A stretch of 64,000 nucleotides of DNA, taken from positions 248,001-312,000 of the forward strand of contig NZ_JAIMCA010000005.1 of NCBI RefSeq assembly GCF_025499465.1. The letters run 5' to 3'. The notes beneath the pieces were generated by a model that had not been told where the DNA came from, made no database searches, and worked only from the letters and a program-made list of their open reading frames with translations. Source of the stretch: Allobosea sp. BH3 (GTDB lineage: Bacteria; Pseudomonadota; Alphaproteobacteria; Rhizobiales; Beijerinckiaceae). How positions within the stretch are numbered: position 1 is the stretch's first letter; the number at the start of each line of letters is the position of its first letter. Position numbers and translations under genes: made by a program. This document shows positions 25,759 through 34,304 of this stretch, piece by piece.

Positions 25759-26325
25759 TCAGGCGGTCTTGCGGAAGATCCGAAGCGTCTTGAAGCCCTC
25801 GATCTCCTCGACGGGCATGGCCTTCACCCATTCCGGAATCAGCCGGTCCGCGACGTCGTAGGCGTAGGATCCCTTGTAGAACAGGATATAGCCGCCCTTG
25901 TCCGTCTGCTCGGTGAAGAGGTCCATCACCTCGCGGTCGGTCAGCGCGCCATAGGCGTCGTTGGCCTCGCCGCGGAACTCGCCGGAGTGGAACAGCGTCA
26001 CGATGTCGAAGCGCGGCAGAAGCTTGGCGTTGCTGGTGTAGATGTCGCCGAAATAGGCGCTGTAGGTCTTGGTGATAGTGGGGTTGTCGGTCGCGAGCTT
26101 GATGAAGGACTCGTATTCCTGCGGCGACGCGGTGATGCCCAGAACCGTGTTGTCGAGATGCGGCTCGGCGCAGCGCAGCCCGACATAGTGGTGCCCGCCG
26201 GTGCCGAAATGATAGATGCGCCGGCCGCTCAGCTTCTCGGCCTCCAGCCATTCGACGAAATGTACGTCGCAGGGACATTGCTCGATCTCGAGCCCCCAGA
26301 AGGCGTCCCAGATGTTCATTTTCAC
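25759..26325 (-). CDS. Uncharacterised 188-residue protein, methyltransferase-like fold possible
   Basis: No family recognised. It begins MKMNIWDAFWGLEIEQCPCD, then has a glycine-containing turn IYHFGTGGHHYVGLR after a predicted strand, and FDIVTLFHSGEFRGEANDAYG later, an order reminiscent of motifs I and IV of class I SAM-dependent methyltransferases. The end (KTLRIFRKTA) is also strand-like. Not enough motif is present to claim activity. It is 46 bases downstream of the ABC gene at 26371 on the same strand and could be co-transcribed with it. Confidence 0.6.
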   Translation of the reverse strand: MKMNIWDAFWGLEIEQCPCDVHFVEWLEAEKLSGRRIYHFGTGGHHYVGLRCAEPHLDNTVLGITASPQEYESFIKLATDNPTITKTYSAYFGDIYTSNAKLLPRFDIVTLFHSGEFRGEANDAYGALTDREVMDLFTEQTDKGGYILFYKGSYAYDVADRLIPEWVKAMPVEEIEGFKTLRIFRKTA

Positions 26326-26370
26326 GGTTGTGTTCCTTCTTGTTGAACGGTTAGGGCGGTTCGCGGCCCG

Positions 26371-28167
26371 TCAGGATGCTTCCAGGGCCGCTGCGGCGTG
26401 GTGCTCCAGGAACCCTTCGCGCTCGACGATCGCGGCAACGCCCCTGATCCGCCGCAGCACGATCCGGTGGCTGGCGATCTCAGCGAGGCCGGGGCTCTGT
26501 CCGAAAGCGATGATGACCGCGCGGGGCAGGGCTGCACGCAGCTCGGTCAGGAGATCCAGCGCCGCGTCGGTTTCGAGCGCACTCGTCGCTTCGTCGAGCA
26601 GTACGATCTCGGGGCTGCCGAGCTCGGTCCTGGCCAAAGCGAGCCGCTGCCGTTCGCCACGGGTCAGCGTCTTGTTCCAGTCATCCTCGCCATCGAGACG
26701 CGAGGTGAGGGTCGACAGACCGTAACGGCGCAGTACCGCGGCGATCTCCGGCGCAGGGCGCGGCCGATCGCTCTGGAGAAGCTGCCGCAGGCTGATCCCC
26801 GGCAATTGCAGATGCTGGGGTACGGTGGCGACGCGGGCGCCGCGCGGCATGGCGATCACGCCCTCGCCCTGCTGCCACAGCCCTGCGATGGCCTGCAGCA
26901 GCGCGCTCTTCGCGAAGCCGGCATCGCCGGTGATGTGAAGCATCGCTCCCGCCGGCAATGCGAAGCCGATCTCGGCGGCAAGCGGTTGCCCGGTGCCGTC
27001 ATGCAGCGTCACCGCTTCCAGGCGCAGGCCCTCATGCGGGCCGTCCTCGATGACGAGGCCCTGCGCCGGCGGCTCGCATTCGACGGCCTCCAGCGCATCG
27101 GCAAGCTCGTTGACGCGCCGTGCGGCCGCGAGCCATTCGGCGATGCGCATGAAATTGTCGAACAGCCAGTTGCAGGCGTTCTGCACGGCGACGAAGGCGG
27201 CTGCGACCTGGACGACGCCGCCCAGCGTCATCTCGCCGGCGAGATATTTCGGTGCCGCCAACAGCAGCGGCACGACCGGAACCAGAGCGCTGCTGCCATT
27301 GGTGATCCAGGTCAGGCGCGCGCGGTGCTTGATGACGCTGAGCCAGCGCAACACGAGCACGCCATGGCTCAAGGCCACGGCGTGGCGCTCCCCGGCTTCC
27401 GTGCGGGCGAGTGCGATCGCCTCGCCATGGTCGCGGATGCGCATCAGCGCGAAGCGCAGGCCCGCCTCGCTGTCCGTTCGCAGCGCAATCAGGCCGGCGA
27501 GGTGGCGTCCGACGCCCGTCACCAGCAGCGTGACGATGACGGCATAGAGGATCGCGGCGAGCACGAGATAGGCGGGTATGGTGATCTCGCTGTCGCCCCA
27601 GGACACGCTCAGGCTGCCGCCGATCTCCCAGAGGATCTCGATGAACATCACGATGGTGATGACGGAGGAGAGCAGCCCCATCGCGAAATCGACGATCGGC
27701 TCCGTCGCCCAGCGGACATCGTCCGCGATCCGGTATTCCGGATTGGCAGGCTCCTTGCCGGACAATCCCAGCCTGAAGAAGCGCCGCTCGCCGACCCAGC
27801 CATCGACGAGTTTGGCGGTGAGCCAGCGCCGCCAATGCACCTGGAAGGTCTCGCGCGACTTCAGGATCAGGACGCCGAGCCCCGCGACCACCAGCACGAT
27901 GAGGGGAAACACGGCCATGGCCACGAGGGCGCTATGGCCGTCCTTGCGCTCCAGAGCGTCGAAGAACCAGCCGTTCCAGCGGTTGACCGTGACGTTGGCG
28001 AAGACGGTGAGGATGACGCCCGCTGCCAGCAGCAGCGTCCAGAGCCAGGCGCAACGGGCCGTCTCGCCATGCCAGAATCCGCCGGTCAGGCGGGCAAAAC
28101 GCAGCGCGACCTGCCGGTCGCCCGGCACGGCCGATCCTGCGCCTGGCTTGTCGTCGGGCGTCAGCAC
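26371..28167 (-). CDS. YddA/SbmA-BacA-like ABC protein with degenerate ATPase motifs
   Basis: A 598-residue half-transporter: six-helix SbmA/BacA-type membrane domain (residues 30-340, with NVTVNRWNGWFFDALERKDG and WRRWLTAKLVDGW) fused to a C-terminal ABC ATPase domain as in YddA and peroxisomal ABCD proteins. The ATPase is unusual: Walker A reads GDAGFAKS instead of GxxGxGKS, the signature reads LTRGERQR instead of LSxGExQR, and the switch His is replaced (IAFGQSP). Walker B (EIVLLDEATSALE) is intact. Homologues import peptides or very-long-chain acyl groups; ATP hydrolysis here is in doubt. Confidence 0.85.
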   Translation of the reverse strand: MLTPDDKPGAGSAVPGDRQVALRFARLTGGFWHGETARCAWLWTLLLAAGVILTVFANVTVNRWNGWFFDALERKDGHSALVAMAVFPLIVLVVAGLGVLILKSRETFQVHWRRWLTAKLVDGWVGERRFFRLGLSGKEPANPEYRIADDVRWATEPIVDFAMGLLSSVITIVMFIEILWEIGGSLSVSWGDSEITIPAYLVLAAILYAVIVTLLVTGVGRHLAGLIALRTDSEAGLRFALMRIRDHGEAIALARTEAGERHAVALSHGVLVLRWLSVIKHRARLTWITNGSSALVPVVPLLLAAPKYLAGEMTLGGVVQVAAAFVAVQNACNWLFDNFMRIAEWLAAARRVNELADALEAVECEPPAQGLVIEDGPHEGLRLEAVTLHDGTGQPLAAEIGFALPAGAMLHITGDAGFAKSALLQAIAGLWQQGEGVIAMPRGARVATVPQHLQLPGISLRQLLQSDRPRPAPEIAAVLRRYGLSTLTSRLDGEDDWNKTLTRGERQRLALARTELGSPEIVLLDEATSALETDAALDLLTELRAALPRAVIIAFGQSPGLAEIASHRIVLRRIRGVAAIVEREGFLEHHAAAALEAS

Positions 28168-28298
28168 GGTCGAGATCGTTCCCCCAGGGCCGGTTTTCCG
28201 GTCTCCCTCTACTGGGAACCTCGCCGGGACTGGATGAACTCAAAATGAACGGAGTACGCGCGAGCCGTCCGTGCCGGCTCTCGCCTGAGGAAGCGTGC

Positions 28299-30263
28299 TC
28301 AGACGGTCACTTGCGTGCCGACCTCGACGACGCGGCCGGTGGGGATCTGGAAGAAGTTCGTGGCGTCGGTCGCGCTCTTCGTCAGGCTGATGAAGAGGTT
28401 GTCCTGCCAGACCGGCATGCCCGATTGCGGGGAGGCCTTGATCGAGCGGCGCGACAGGAAGAACGAGGTCGACATGATGTCGAACTTGAAGCCCTGCTTG
28501 CGCAGCATCGCGAGCCCCTTGGGCACGTTCGGGCTCTCCATGTAGCCGTAGACCATGTCGACCCGCCAGAAATCGTCGGTGATGCGGGAGAGGCGCACGC
28601 GCTCCTCCTCCGCGACGCGCGGCGTGTCGGCGGAGCGCACGGTCAGGATGACGTTGCGCTCGTGCAGCACCTTGTTGTGCTTGAGGTTGTGCAGCAGCGA
28701 GGCCGGCGCCGTTTCCGGGTCGCTGGTCAGGAAGACGGCCATGCCCTTCACCCGCGCCGGCGGGCTCTTGGAGAGCATGCTGACGAGCTCCAGCAGCGGC
28801 ACGTCGGTCTTGCGGGTCTTGTCGAACAGGATCTTGGTGCCGCGCATCCAGGTCCACATCACCAGCGTCAGCGCCATGGCGAGCAGCACCGGCACATAGC
28901 CGCCATGGAAGAGCTTCAGCATGTTGGCCGAGAAGAACGAAAGGTCGACCAGCAGGAAGGGCAGGATCAGCGCCGTCGTGGCGGGCAGGCTCCAGCCCCA
29001 GTGGCGGCGGATGACGATGGAGGCAAGCAGCGACGACACCACCATCGTCCCGAAGACCGAGATGCCATAGGCATGCGACAGGCTGGACGATGTGCGGAAG
29101 GACCAGACCAGGATCAGCACGACGACCAGCAGCAGCAGGTTGACGCGCGGCACGTAGATCTGGCCGGAGGTCTGCTCAGAGGTGTGGCGGATCTCCATGC
29201 GCGGCAGCAGGCCGAGCTGGATGGCCTGCCGCGTCAGCGAGAAGGCGCCGGTGATCACGGACTGGCTGGCGATGATGGTGGCGACCGTCGCCATGATGAC
29301 GAAGGGCAGCAGGAAGCCCTCAGGCGCGAGCCGGTAGAACGGATTGTCGATGGCGCTGGGGTCGGAGAGGATCAGCGCACCCTGACCGAGATAGTTGAGC
29401 CACAGCGCCGGAAAGACGACGTAGAGCCAGGCTCCGCGGATCGGCCCGCGGCCGAAATGGCCCATATCGGCATAGAGCGCTTCCGCCCCGGTGACGGCGA
29501 GGCAGACCGAGCCGAGCACGGCGAGCGCCACCACGGAATGGTCCCTGAAGAACAGCAGGGCGTACCAGGGGTTGATCGAGCGGAAGACGCTGAGGTCGTC
29601 GGCGATATGGTAGATGCCGAGCCCCGCCAGCGTCAGGAACCAGACCAGCATGATCGGGCCGAAGAAGGTCGCGACGCGATGCGTGCCGTGGCTCTGCATC
29701 ACGAACAGCCCGATCAGGATCACCGAGGCGATCCACAGGATGTAGTCGTCCAGCGCCGGCGTGATGAGCTTCACGCCCTCGATCGCCGAGAGCACCGAGA
29801 TCGCCGGGGTGATGACGGTGTCGCCATAGAACAGCCCGGCGCCGATCATGCCGAGCAACAGGGCCATATGGCTGCGCGCCCGGCCGAGGCTGCGCTGGGC
29901 GAGGGCCACCAGCGTCAGGATGCCGCCTTCGCCGTTGTTGTCGGCCCTCATCAGCAGCACGACGTATTTCAGCGTCACGACGATGACGAGCGACCACAGG
30001 ATCAGCGAGAGCACGCCGATGATGATTCCGTCGGGGATGACAGCCTTCTCGTCGCCGCCGCTGGCGGCAAGCAACGTCTCGCGCAACGCATAGAGCGGGC
30101 TCGTTCCGATATCGCCGTAGACGACACCCAGCGCACCGAGCGCGAGCGCGGCGAAGCCGGATTTGCCGTGGCCGTGGCTGCCGGCATGGCCGTTGCCGTC
30201 GTCGAGGCCGAAACGGCTATCCTCCGGCCGGACGTTGGCCGGCGTCGGGTTCTCATGCCCCAT
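28299..30263 (-). CDS. kup: Low-affinity potassium transporter Kup
   Basis: K+/H+ symporter of the KUP/HAK/KT family in the inner membrane. The 654 residues contain the family signature [18 protein letters not shown] just after a charged N-terminus, followed by about 12 helices ([34 protein letters not shown]) and a C-terminal cytoplasmic domain ([23 protein letters not shown]-like [14 protein letters not shown]). Length is typical. It is 78 bases downstream of the ispG gene end, same strand, with its own probable promoter. Confidence 0.96.
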   Translation of the reverse strand: MGHENPTPANVRPEDSRFGLDDGNGHAGSHGHGKSGFAALALGALGVVYGDIGTSPLYALRETLLAASGGDEKAVIPDGIIIGVLSLILWSLVIVVTLKYVVLLMRADNNGEGGILTLVALAQRSLGRARSHMALLLGMIGAGLFYGDTVITPAISVLSAIEGVKLITPALDDYILWIASVILIGLFVMQSHGTHRVATFFGPIMLVWFLTLAGLGIYHIADDLSVFRSINPWYALLFFRDHSVVALAVLGSVCLAVTGAEALYADMGHFGRGPIRGAWLYVVFPALWLNYLGQGALILSDPSAIDNPFYRLAPEGFLLPFVIMATVATIIASQSVITGAFSLTRQAIQLGLLPRMEIRHTSEQTSGQIYVPRVNLLLLVVVLILVWSFRTSSSLSHAYGISVFGTMVVSSLLASIVIRRHWGWSLPATTALILPFLLVDLSFFSANMLKLFHGGYVPVLLAMALTLVMWTWMRGTKILFDKTRKTDVPLLELVSMLSKSPPARVKGMAVFLTSDPETAPASLLHNLKHNKVLHERNVILTVRSADTPRVAEEERVRLSRITDDFWRVDMVYGYMESPNVPKGLAMLRKQGFKFDIMSTSFFLSRRSIKASPQSGMPVWQDNLFISLTKSATDATNFFQIPTGRVVEVGTQVTV

Positions 30264-30341
30264 AGGGGAACTCCGCGCATGCTGCGGTGCAACGAAAGGC
30301 CGGGGCCTCTAACATAATGTCTGCGATGCGCAAAGCCGGAG

Positions 30342-31616
30342 TCAGTCGGAGCTGCCGGCGGCGACGTTGAAGCGCTTCTCGATATAGCTCGCGACCATGG
30401 CCTTGAACTCCTCGGCGATGCCGGCGCCCCGCAGCGTGGTGACCTTCTTGCCGTCCACGAAGACAGGCGCGGTCGGAGCCTCGCCCGTGCCGGGCAGCGA
30501 GATGCCGATATCGGCATGCTTGGACTCGCCCGGCCCGTTGACGATGCAGCCCATCACCGCGACGTTGAGGTTCTCGACGCCGGGATAGACGGTCTTCCAT
30601 TCCGGCATGGAGGACGAGATCCAATCCTGGATATCCCGCGCCAGCTCCTGGAATACGGTCGAGGTGGTGCGCCCGCAGCCAGGGCAGGCCGCGACGAGCG
30701 GCACGAAGGCGCGGAAGCCCATGGTCTGGAGCAGTTCCTGCGCCGTCTTGACCTCGAGCGTGCGGTCGCCGCCGGGCTCGGGCGTCAGCGAGAAGCGGAT
30801 CGTGTCGCCGATGCCTTCCTGCAGGAGGATGCCGAGCGCGGCCGAGGAGGCGACGATGCCCTTCGTGCCCATGCCGGCCTCGGTCAGCCCGAGATGGATG
30901 GCGTAGTTCGCCCGGCTCGCCAGCATGCGGTAGACCGTGATCAGGTCCTGCACGCCCGAGACCTTGGCCGAAAGGATGATGTATTCGCGGCCGAGGCCGA
31001 GCTCTTCCGCGCGCTCGGCAGAGAGCAGGGCCGACTGCACCATCGCCTCGCGCATGATGGCTCGCGCATCGAGCGGGCGGACGGCACGCGCGTTCTCGTC
31101 CATCAGCGCCGTCAGCAGCTCCTGGTCGAGCGAGCCCCAGTTCGCCCCGATGCGCACCGGCTTGCCATGCCGGATCGCCATCTCGACGATCTGGGAGAAC
31201 TGCTTGTCCTTCTTGTCCTTGAATCCGACATTGCCCGGGTTGATCCGGTATTTCGCCAGTGCCTCGGCACAGGCCGGATGGTCGGCGAGCAGCTTGTGGC
31301 CGATATAGTGGAAGTCCCCGACCAGCGGCACGTCGATGCCGACGCGGTCGAGCCGCTCGCGGATCTTCGGCACGGCGGCTGCGGCCTCGTCGCGGTCGAC
31401 CGTGATGCGGACAAGCTCGGAGCCCTGGCGTGCAAGCGCGGCGACCTGCGCGACGGTGGCCGCGATATCGGCAGTGTCGGTGTTGGTCATCGACTGCACG
31501 ACGATGGGCGCGCCGCCGCCGACCGTCACATGGCCGACCTTGACCGGCACGGTGAGCTGGCGGCCGAGGGGCCCCGCGCGTTCCGGCGTCAGGTATGAGA
31601 AGGCGCGCTCATTCAT
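30342..31616 (-). CDS. ispG: 4-hydroxy-3-methylbut-2-enyl diphosphate synthase (flavodoxin)
   Basis: Penultimate enzyme of the MEP isoprenoid pathway; a [4Fe-4S] protein that reduces MEcPP to HMBPP. The 424 residues contain [19 protein letters not shown] at the N-terminus and the cluster ligands AACPGCGRT and [11 protein letters not shown] near the C-terminus, followed by [12 protein letters not shown]. Length matches the single-domain bacterial form. It is upstream of kup and 42 bases downstream of zur on the same strand. Confidence 0.97.
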   Translation of the reverse strand: MNERAFSYLTPERAGPLGRQLTVPVKVGHVTVGGGAPIVVQSMTNTDTADIAATVAQVAALARQGSELVRITVDRDEAAAAVPKIRERLDRVGIDVPLVGDFHYIGHKLLADHPACAEALAKYRINPGNVGFKDKKDKQFSQIVEMAIRHGKPVRIGANWGSLDQELLTALMDENARAVRPLDARAIMREAMVQSALLSAERAEELGLGREYIILSAKVSGVQDLITVYRMLASRANYAIHLGLTEAGMGTKGIVASSAALGILLQEGIGDTIRFSLTPEPGGDRTLEVKTAQELLQTMGFRAFVPLVAACPGCGRTTSTVFQELARDIQDWISSSMPEWKTVYPGVENLNVAVMGCIVNGPGESKHADIGISLPGTGEAPTAPVFVDGKKVTTLRGAGIAEEFKAMVASYIEKRFNVAAGSSD

Positions 31617-31658
31617 GCGGGCTGCTCTAGAGGCTCTCAGGGACCATGGGAAGGCTCA

Positions 31659-32201
31659 TCATGAAGCGGCGTTCCGGCAATGCTCGCAGAGGCCGACGAT
31701 CTCGACCATCTGGTGCGAAGGGGAGAATTGCCGGATTTCGGTGATGGCCGCCACAGCCTTCTTCATGGCGGGCGAGGAATCCTCGTCCACCCCGCCGCAG
31801 GCCTCGCAGATCAGGAAGGCGACGATATCGTCCGCGCCATGGCCGTGCAGGCAGGCGACATAGGCGTTCTTCGATGACAGCCGGTGGACGAAGCCCTGCT
31901 CGACCAGGAAATCCAGCGCCCGGTAGATCGAGATCGGCGCGAGCCTGCGCCCGCCCGCCGGCGAGATCCGGTCGGCGAGATCATAGGCTCCGACCGGGCG
32001 GTGGTCGGCATGGAGCGCTTCCAGCGTCTGGCGCCGGATCGGAGTCAGGCGCAGGCCGCGCTCGCGGCACAGGCGCTCGGCCCGCTCCAGCGCTTCTGCG
32101 GCGTGGGCGCGGTGGTCCTGCGCGTGGCGGCAGGTCTCGCCGTCATGCGTGTGGTGCGCATGGTCGCCATGCGCATGGGCGTGGGGCTGCAATTTCGTCA
32201 T
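31659..32201 (-). CDS. zur: Fur-family zinc uptake regulator Zur
   Basis: Zinc-sensing repressor of the Fur family, 180 residues. The winged-helix part (GLRLTPIRRQTLEALHADHR, PISIYRALDFLVEQGFVHRL) is followed by the dimerisation domain with the structural Cys pairs ICEACGG and LCEHCRN and the metal-site His. The N-terminus is an unusual His-rich tail (PHAHAHGDHAHHTHDGETC). The start at 32201 is preferred over TTG/ATG further upstream because it begins MTKLQPHAH. Zur rather than Fur is inferred from spacing of Cys pairs and the His-rich tail. Divergent from bdhA. Confidence 0.85.
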   Translation of the reverse strand: MTKLQPHAHAHGDHAHHTHDGETCRHAQDHRAHAAEALERAERLCRERGLRLTPIRRQTLEALHADHRPVGAYDLADRISPAGGRRLAPISIYRALDFLVEQGFVHRLSSKNAYVACLHGHGADDIVAFLICEACGGVDEDSSPAMKKAVAAITEIRQFSPSHQMVEIVGLCEHCRNAAS

Positions 32202-32313
32202 GTTGCGTAGCAAAGACTCATCGGGCAACCTGCTGTCCTGTCGTTGCGGCAATTGCCCCGTTCGCCCCCGAACCTAAGCATTTTCTCCCCGATTGTCAGG
32301 AGCCTCGACGATC

Positions 32314-33099
32314 ATGTTTCTGAAAGACCGCGCCGCCGCCATCACCGGCTCGACCTCCGGCATCGGACTCGCCTATGCCCGGGCGCTCGCCAAGGAGGGT
32401 GCCAATCTCGTCATCAACGGCATCATGCCCCCGGCCGACGCCGAGAAGCTGCGCACCGATCTCGCCAAGGAATTCGGTGTCGAGGTGGTGTTCTCGCCCG
32501 CCGACATGACCAAGCCCGCCGAAATCGCAGGCTTCATCGCCGAGGGTGAGAAGGCCTTCGGCGCCATCGACATCCTCGTCAACAACGCCGGGATCCAGCA
32601 TGTCGCGCCGATCGACGAGTTCCCGCTGGAGAAGTGGGACCAGATCATCGCGATCAACCTGTCCTCGGCCTTTCACACCATCCGCGCCGCCCTGCCGAAG
32701 ATGAAGCAGAAGGGCTGGGGCCGCATCATCAACACGGCCTCGGCGCACGCCTTCGTCGCCTCGCCCTTCAAGTCGGCCTATGTCTCGGCCAAGCACGGCA
32801 TCGCCGGGCTGACCAAGACGGTCGCGCTCGAAGTCGCGACCAAGGGCATCACGGTCAACGCCATCGCGCCGGGCTATGTCTGGACGCCGCTGGTCGAGAA
32901 GCAGATCCCCGACACGATGAAGGCGCGCGGCCTCACCAAGGAGCAGGTCATCCAGGACGTGCTGCTGGAGGCCCAGCCGACCAAGGAGTTCGTCACGGTC
33001 GAGCAGGTCGCGGCGCTCGCCGTCTTCCTTTGCACCGACGCGGCCAAGTCGATCACGGGCGCCACGCTCCCGATCGACGGCGGCTGGACGGCCGCGTGA
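32314..33099 (+). CDS. bdhA: 3-hydroxybutyrate dehydrogenase (short-chain dehydrogenase)
   Basis: NAD-dependent oxidation of D-3-hydroxybutyrate to acetoacetate in polyhydroxybutyrate turnover. The 261 residues match BdhA: cofactor motif TGSTSGIGLAYA, NNAGIQHVAPIDEFP, catalytic Ser in INTASAHAF and Tyr-x3-Lys in SAYVSAKHG, and the C-terminal ITGATLPIDGGWTAA. AGGAG lies 12 bases before ATG 32314. The stop codon overlaps the GTG start of the patatin gene, so they form a coupled pair. Confidence 0.92.
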   Translation: MFLKDRAAAITGSTSGIGLAYARALAKEGANLVINGIMPPADAEKLRTDLAKEFGVEVVFSPADMTKPAEIAGFIAEGEKAFGAIDILVNNAGIQHVAPIDEFPLEKWDQIIAINLSSAFHTIRAALPKMKQKGWGRIINTASAHAFVASPFKSAYVSAKHGIAGLTKTVALEVATKGITVNAIAPGYVWTPLVEKQIPDTMKARGLTKEQVIQDVLLEAQPTKEFVTVEQVAALAVFLCTDAAKSITGATLPIDGGWTAA

Positions 33100-34166
33100 G
33101 CGGACGCCAGCCGGGCAGCGCCGCGCCGGTCCTCGGGCTCGCGGGGCCGAAGGCGCAGAAGACGGTCTCGCTGGCGCTGCAGGGCGGCGGCGCCCATGGC
33201 GCCTTCACCTGGGGCGTGCTCGACGCCGTCCTGGAAGATGGGCGGCTCGCCATCGAGGCGCTGACCGGCACGAGCGCGGGCGCGATGAACGCGGTCGTGT
33301 TGGTCGAGGGCTGGCTCGAAGGCGGGGCCGACGGTGCGCGCGCCCAGCTCGAGGCCTTCTGGCGGGCGGTCAGCGTCGACGGCAAGTACGGCGGCTCGGA
33401 GCGCTCGCTGCTCGACACGATGCTCGGCGCCTGGGGCCATAACGGCACGCCGCCGGGCATGATCTTCTTCGAGATGTTCTCGAAGGTGGCCAGCCCCTAT
33501 GACGTCAATCCGCTCAACATCAACCCGCTGCGCGGCGTCATCGCGGACCTGATCGATTTCGAGAAGGTCCGCGCCTGCCATGCGGTCAAGCTCTTCATCG
33601 CCGCCACCAATGTCCGCACCGGCAAGATCGCGCTGTTCGAGCGCGACGAGCTGACGGCGGACCATCTCATGGCCTCGGCCTGCCTGCCGATGGTCTTCCA
33701 GGCGGTGGAGATCAAGGGCGAGGCCTATTGGGACGGCGGCTTCATGGGCAACCCGGCCCTGTTCCCGCTGTTCTACCAGGCCCATTGCGACGACATCCTG
33801 CTGGTGCAGATCAACCCGCTCCAGCGCCGCGAACTGCCGACCAGGGCCCGCGAGATCCAGGACCGGCTGAACGAGATCACCTTCAACGCCTCGCTGCTGC
33901 GCGAGCTGCGCGCCATCGACTTCGTCAACCGTCTCGTCGATTCCGGCAAGCTGCCGCGTGCCGAATACAAGCGCGTGCTGATGCACCGCATCGACGGCGG
34001 CCCGCCGCTGGCGGAGCTGACCTCGTCGTCGCGGATGAACGCCGACTGGTCCTTCCTGCTCAGGCTGCGCGACATGGGCCGCGCGGCCGGCAAGCGCTGG
34101 CTGAAGCGCAACTACGACGCCGTCGGCAAGACCGAGACGATCGATCTCAGGGAAGCGTTCTCCTGA
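33096..34166 (+). CDS. Patatin-like phospholipase, coupled to bdhA
   Basis: A 356-residue serine hydrolase with the patatin Ser-Asp dyad: oxyanion loop LQGGGAHGAFTWGV, nucleophile elbow GTSAGAMNA and DGGFMGNP carrying the Asp. The GTG start overlaps the bdhA stop (GTGA at 33096-33099), which favours translational coupling. The pairing bdhA-patatin is common in Hyphomicrobiales and suggests a role in polyhydroxybutyrate granule or lipid turnover, although the substrate is not established. No signal peptide, so cytoplasmic. Confidence 0.9.
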   Translation: MSGRQPGSAAPVLGLAGPKAQKTVSLALQGGGAHGAFTWGVLDAVLEDGRLAIEALTGTSAGAMNAVVLVEGWLEGGADGARAQLEAFWRAVSVDGKYGGSERSLLDTMLGAWGHNGTPPGMIFFEMFSKVASPYDVNPLNINPLRGVIADLIDFEKVRACHAVKLFIAATNVRTGKIALFERDELTADHLMASACLPMVFQAVEIKGEAYWDGGFMGNPALFPLFYQAHCDDILLVQINPLQRRELPTRAREIQDRLNEITFNASLLRELRAIDFVNRLVDSGKLPRAEYKRVLMHRIDGGPPLAELTSSSRMNADWSFLLRLRDMGRAAGKRWLKRNYDAVGKTETIDLREAFS

Positions 34167-34182
34167 GCGGCGCCGCGGCGCC

Positions 34183-34284
34183 GTCATGCTCGGGCTTGAC
34201 CCGAGCATCTCCTGACGAAGGAGGCTCGTGCGCCCCTCTTTCACGAGATTCCCGGGTCGCCGCCAGGCGGCACCCGAGAATGAC
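34183..34284. repeat. Composite intergenic palindrome element, family R3
   Basis: ATGCTCGGGCTTGACCCGAGCAT forms a hairpin (arms ATGCTCGGG and CCCGAGCAT); a second part has GATTCCCGGGTCGCCGCC paired to GGCGGCACCCGAGAATGAC. Same two-part layout as 19475-19580. It separates the convergent patatin and maeB genes. Confidence 0.8.
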
Positions 34285-34304
34285 GCCCGAGCGGTGTGGC
34301 AGGC

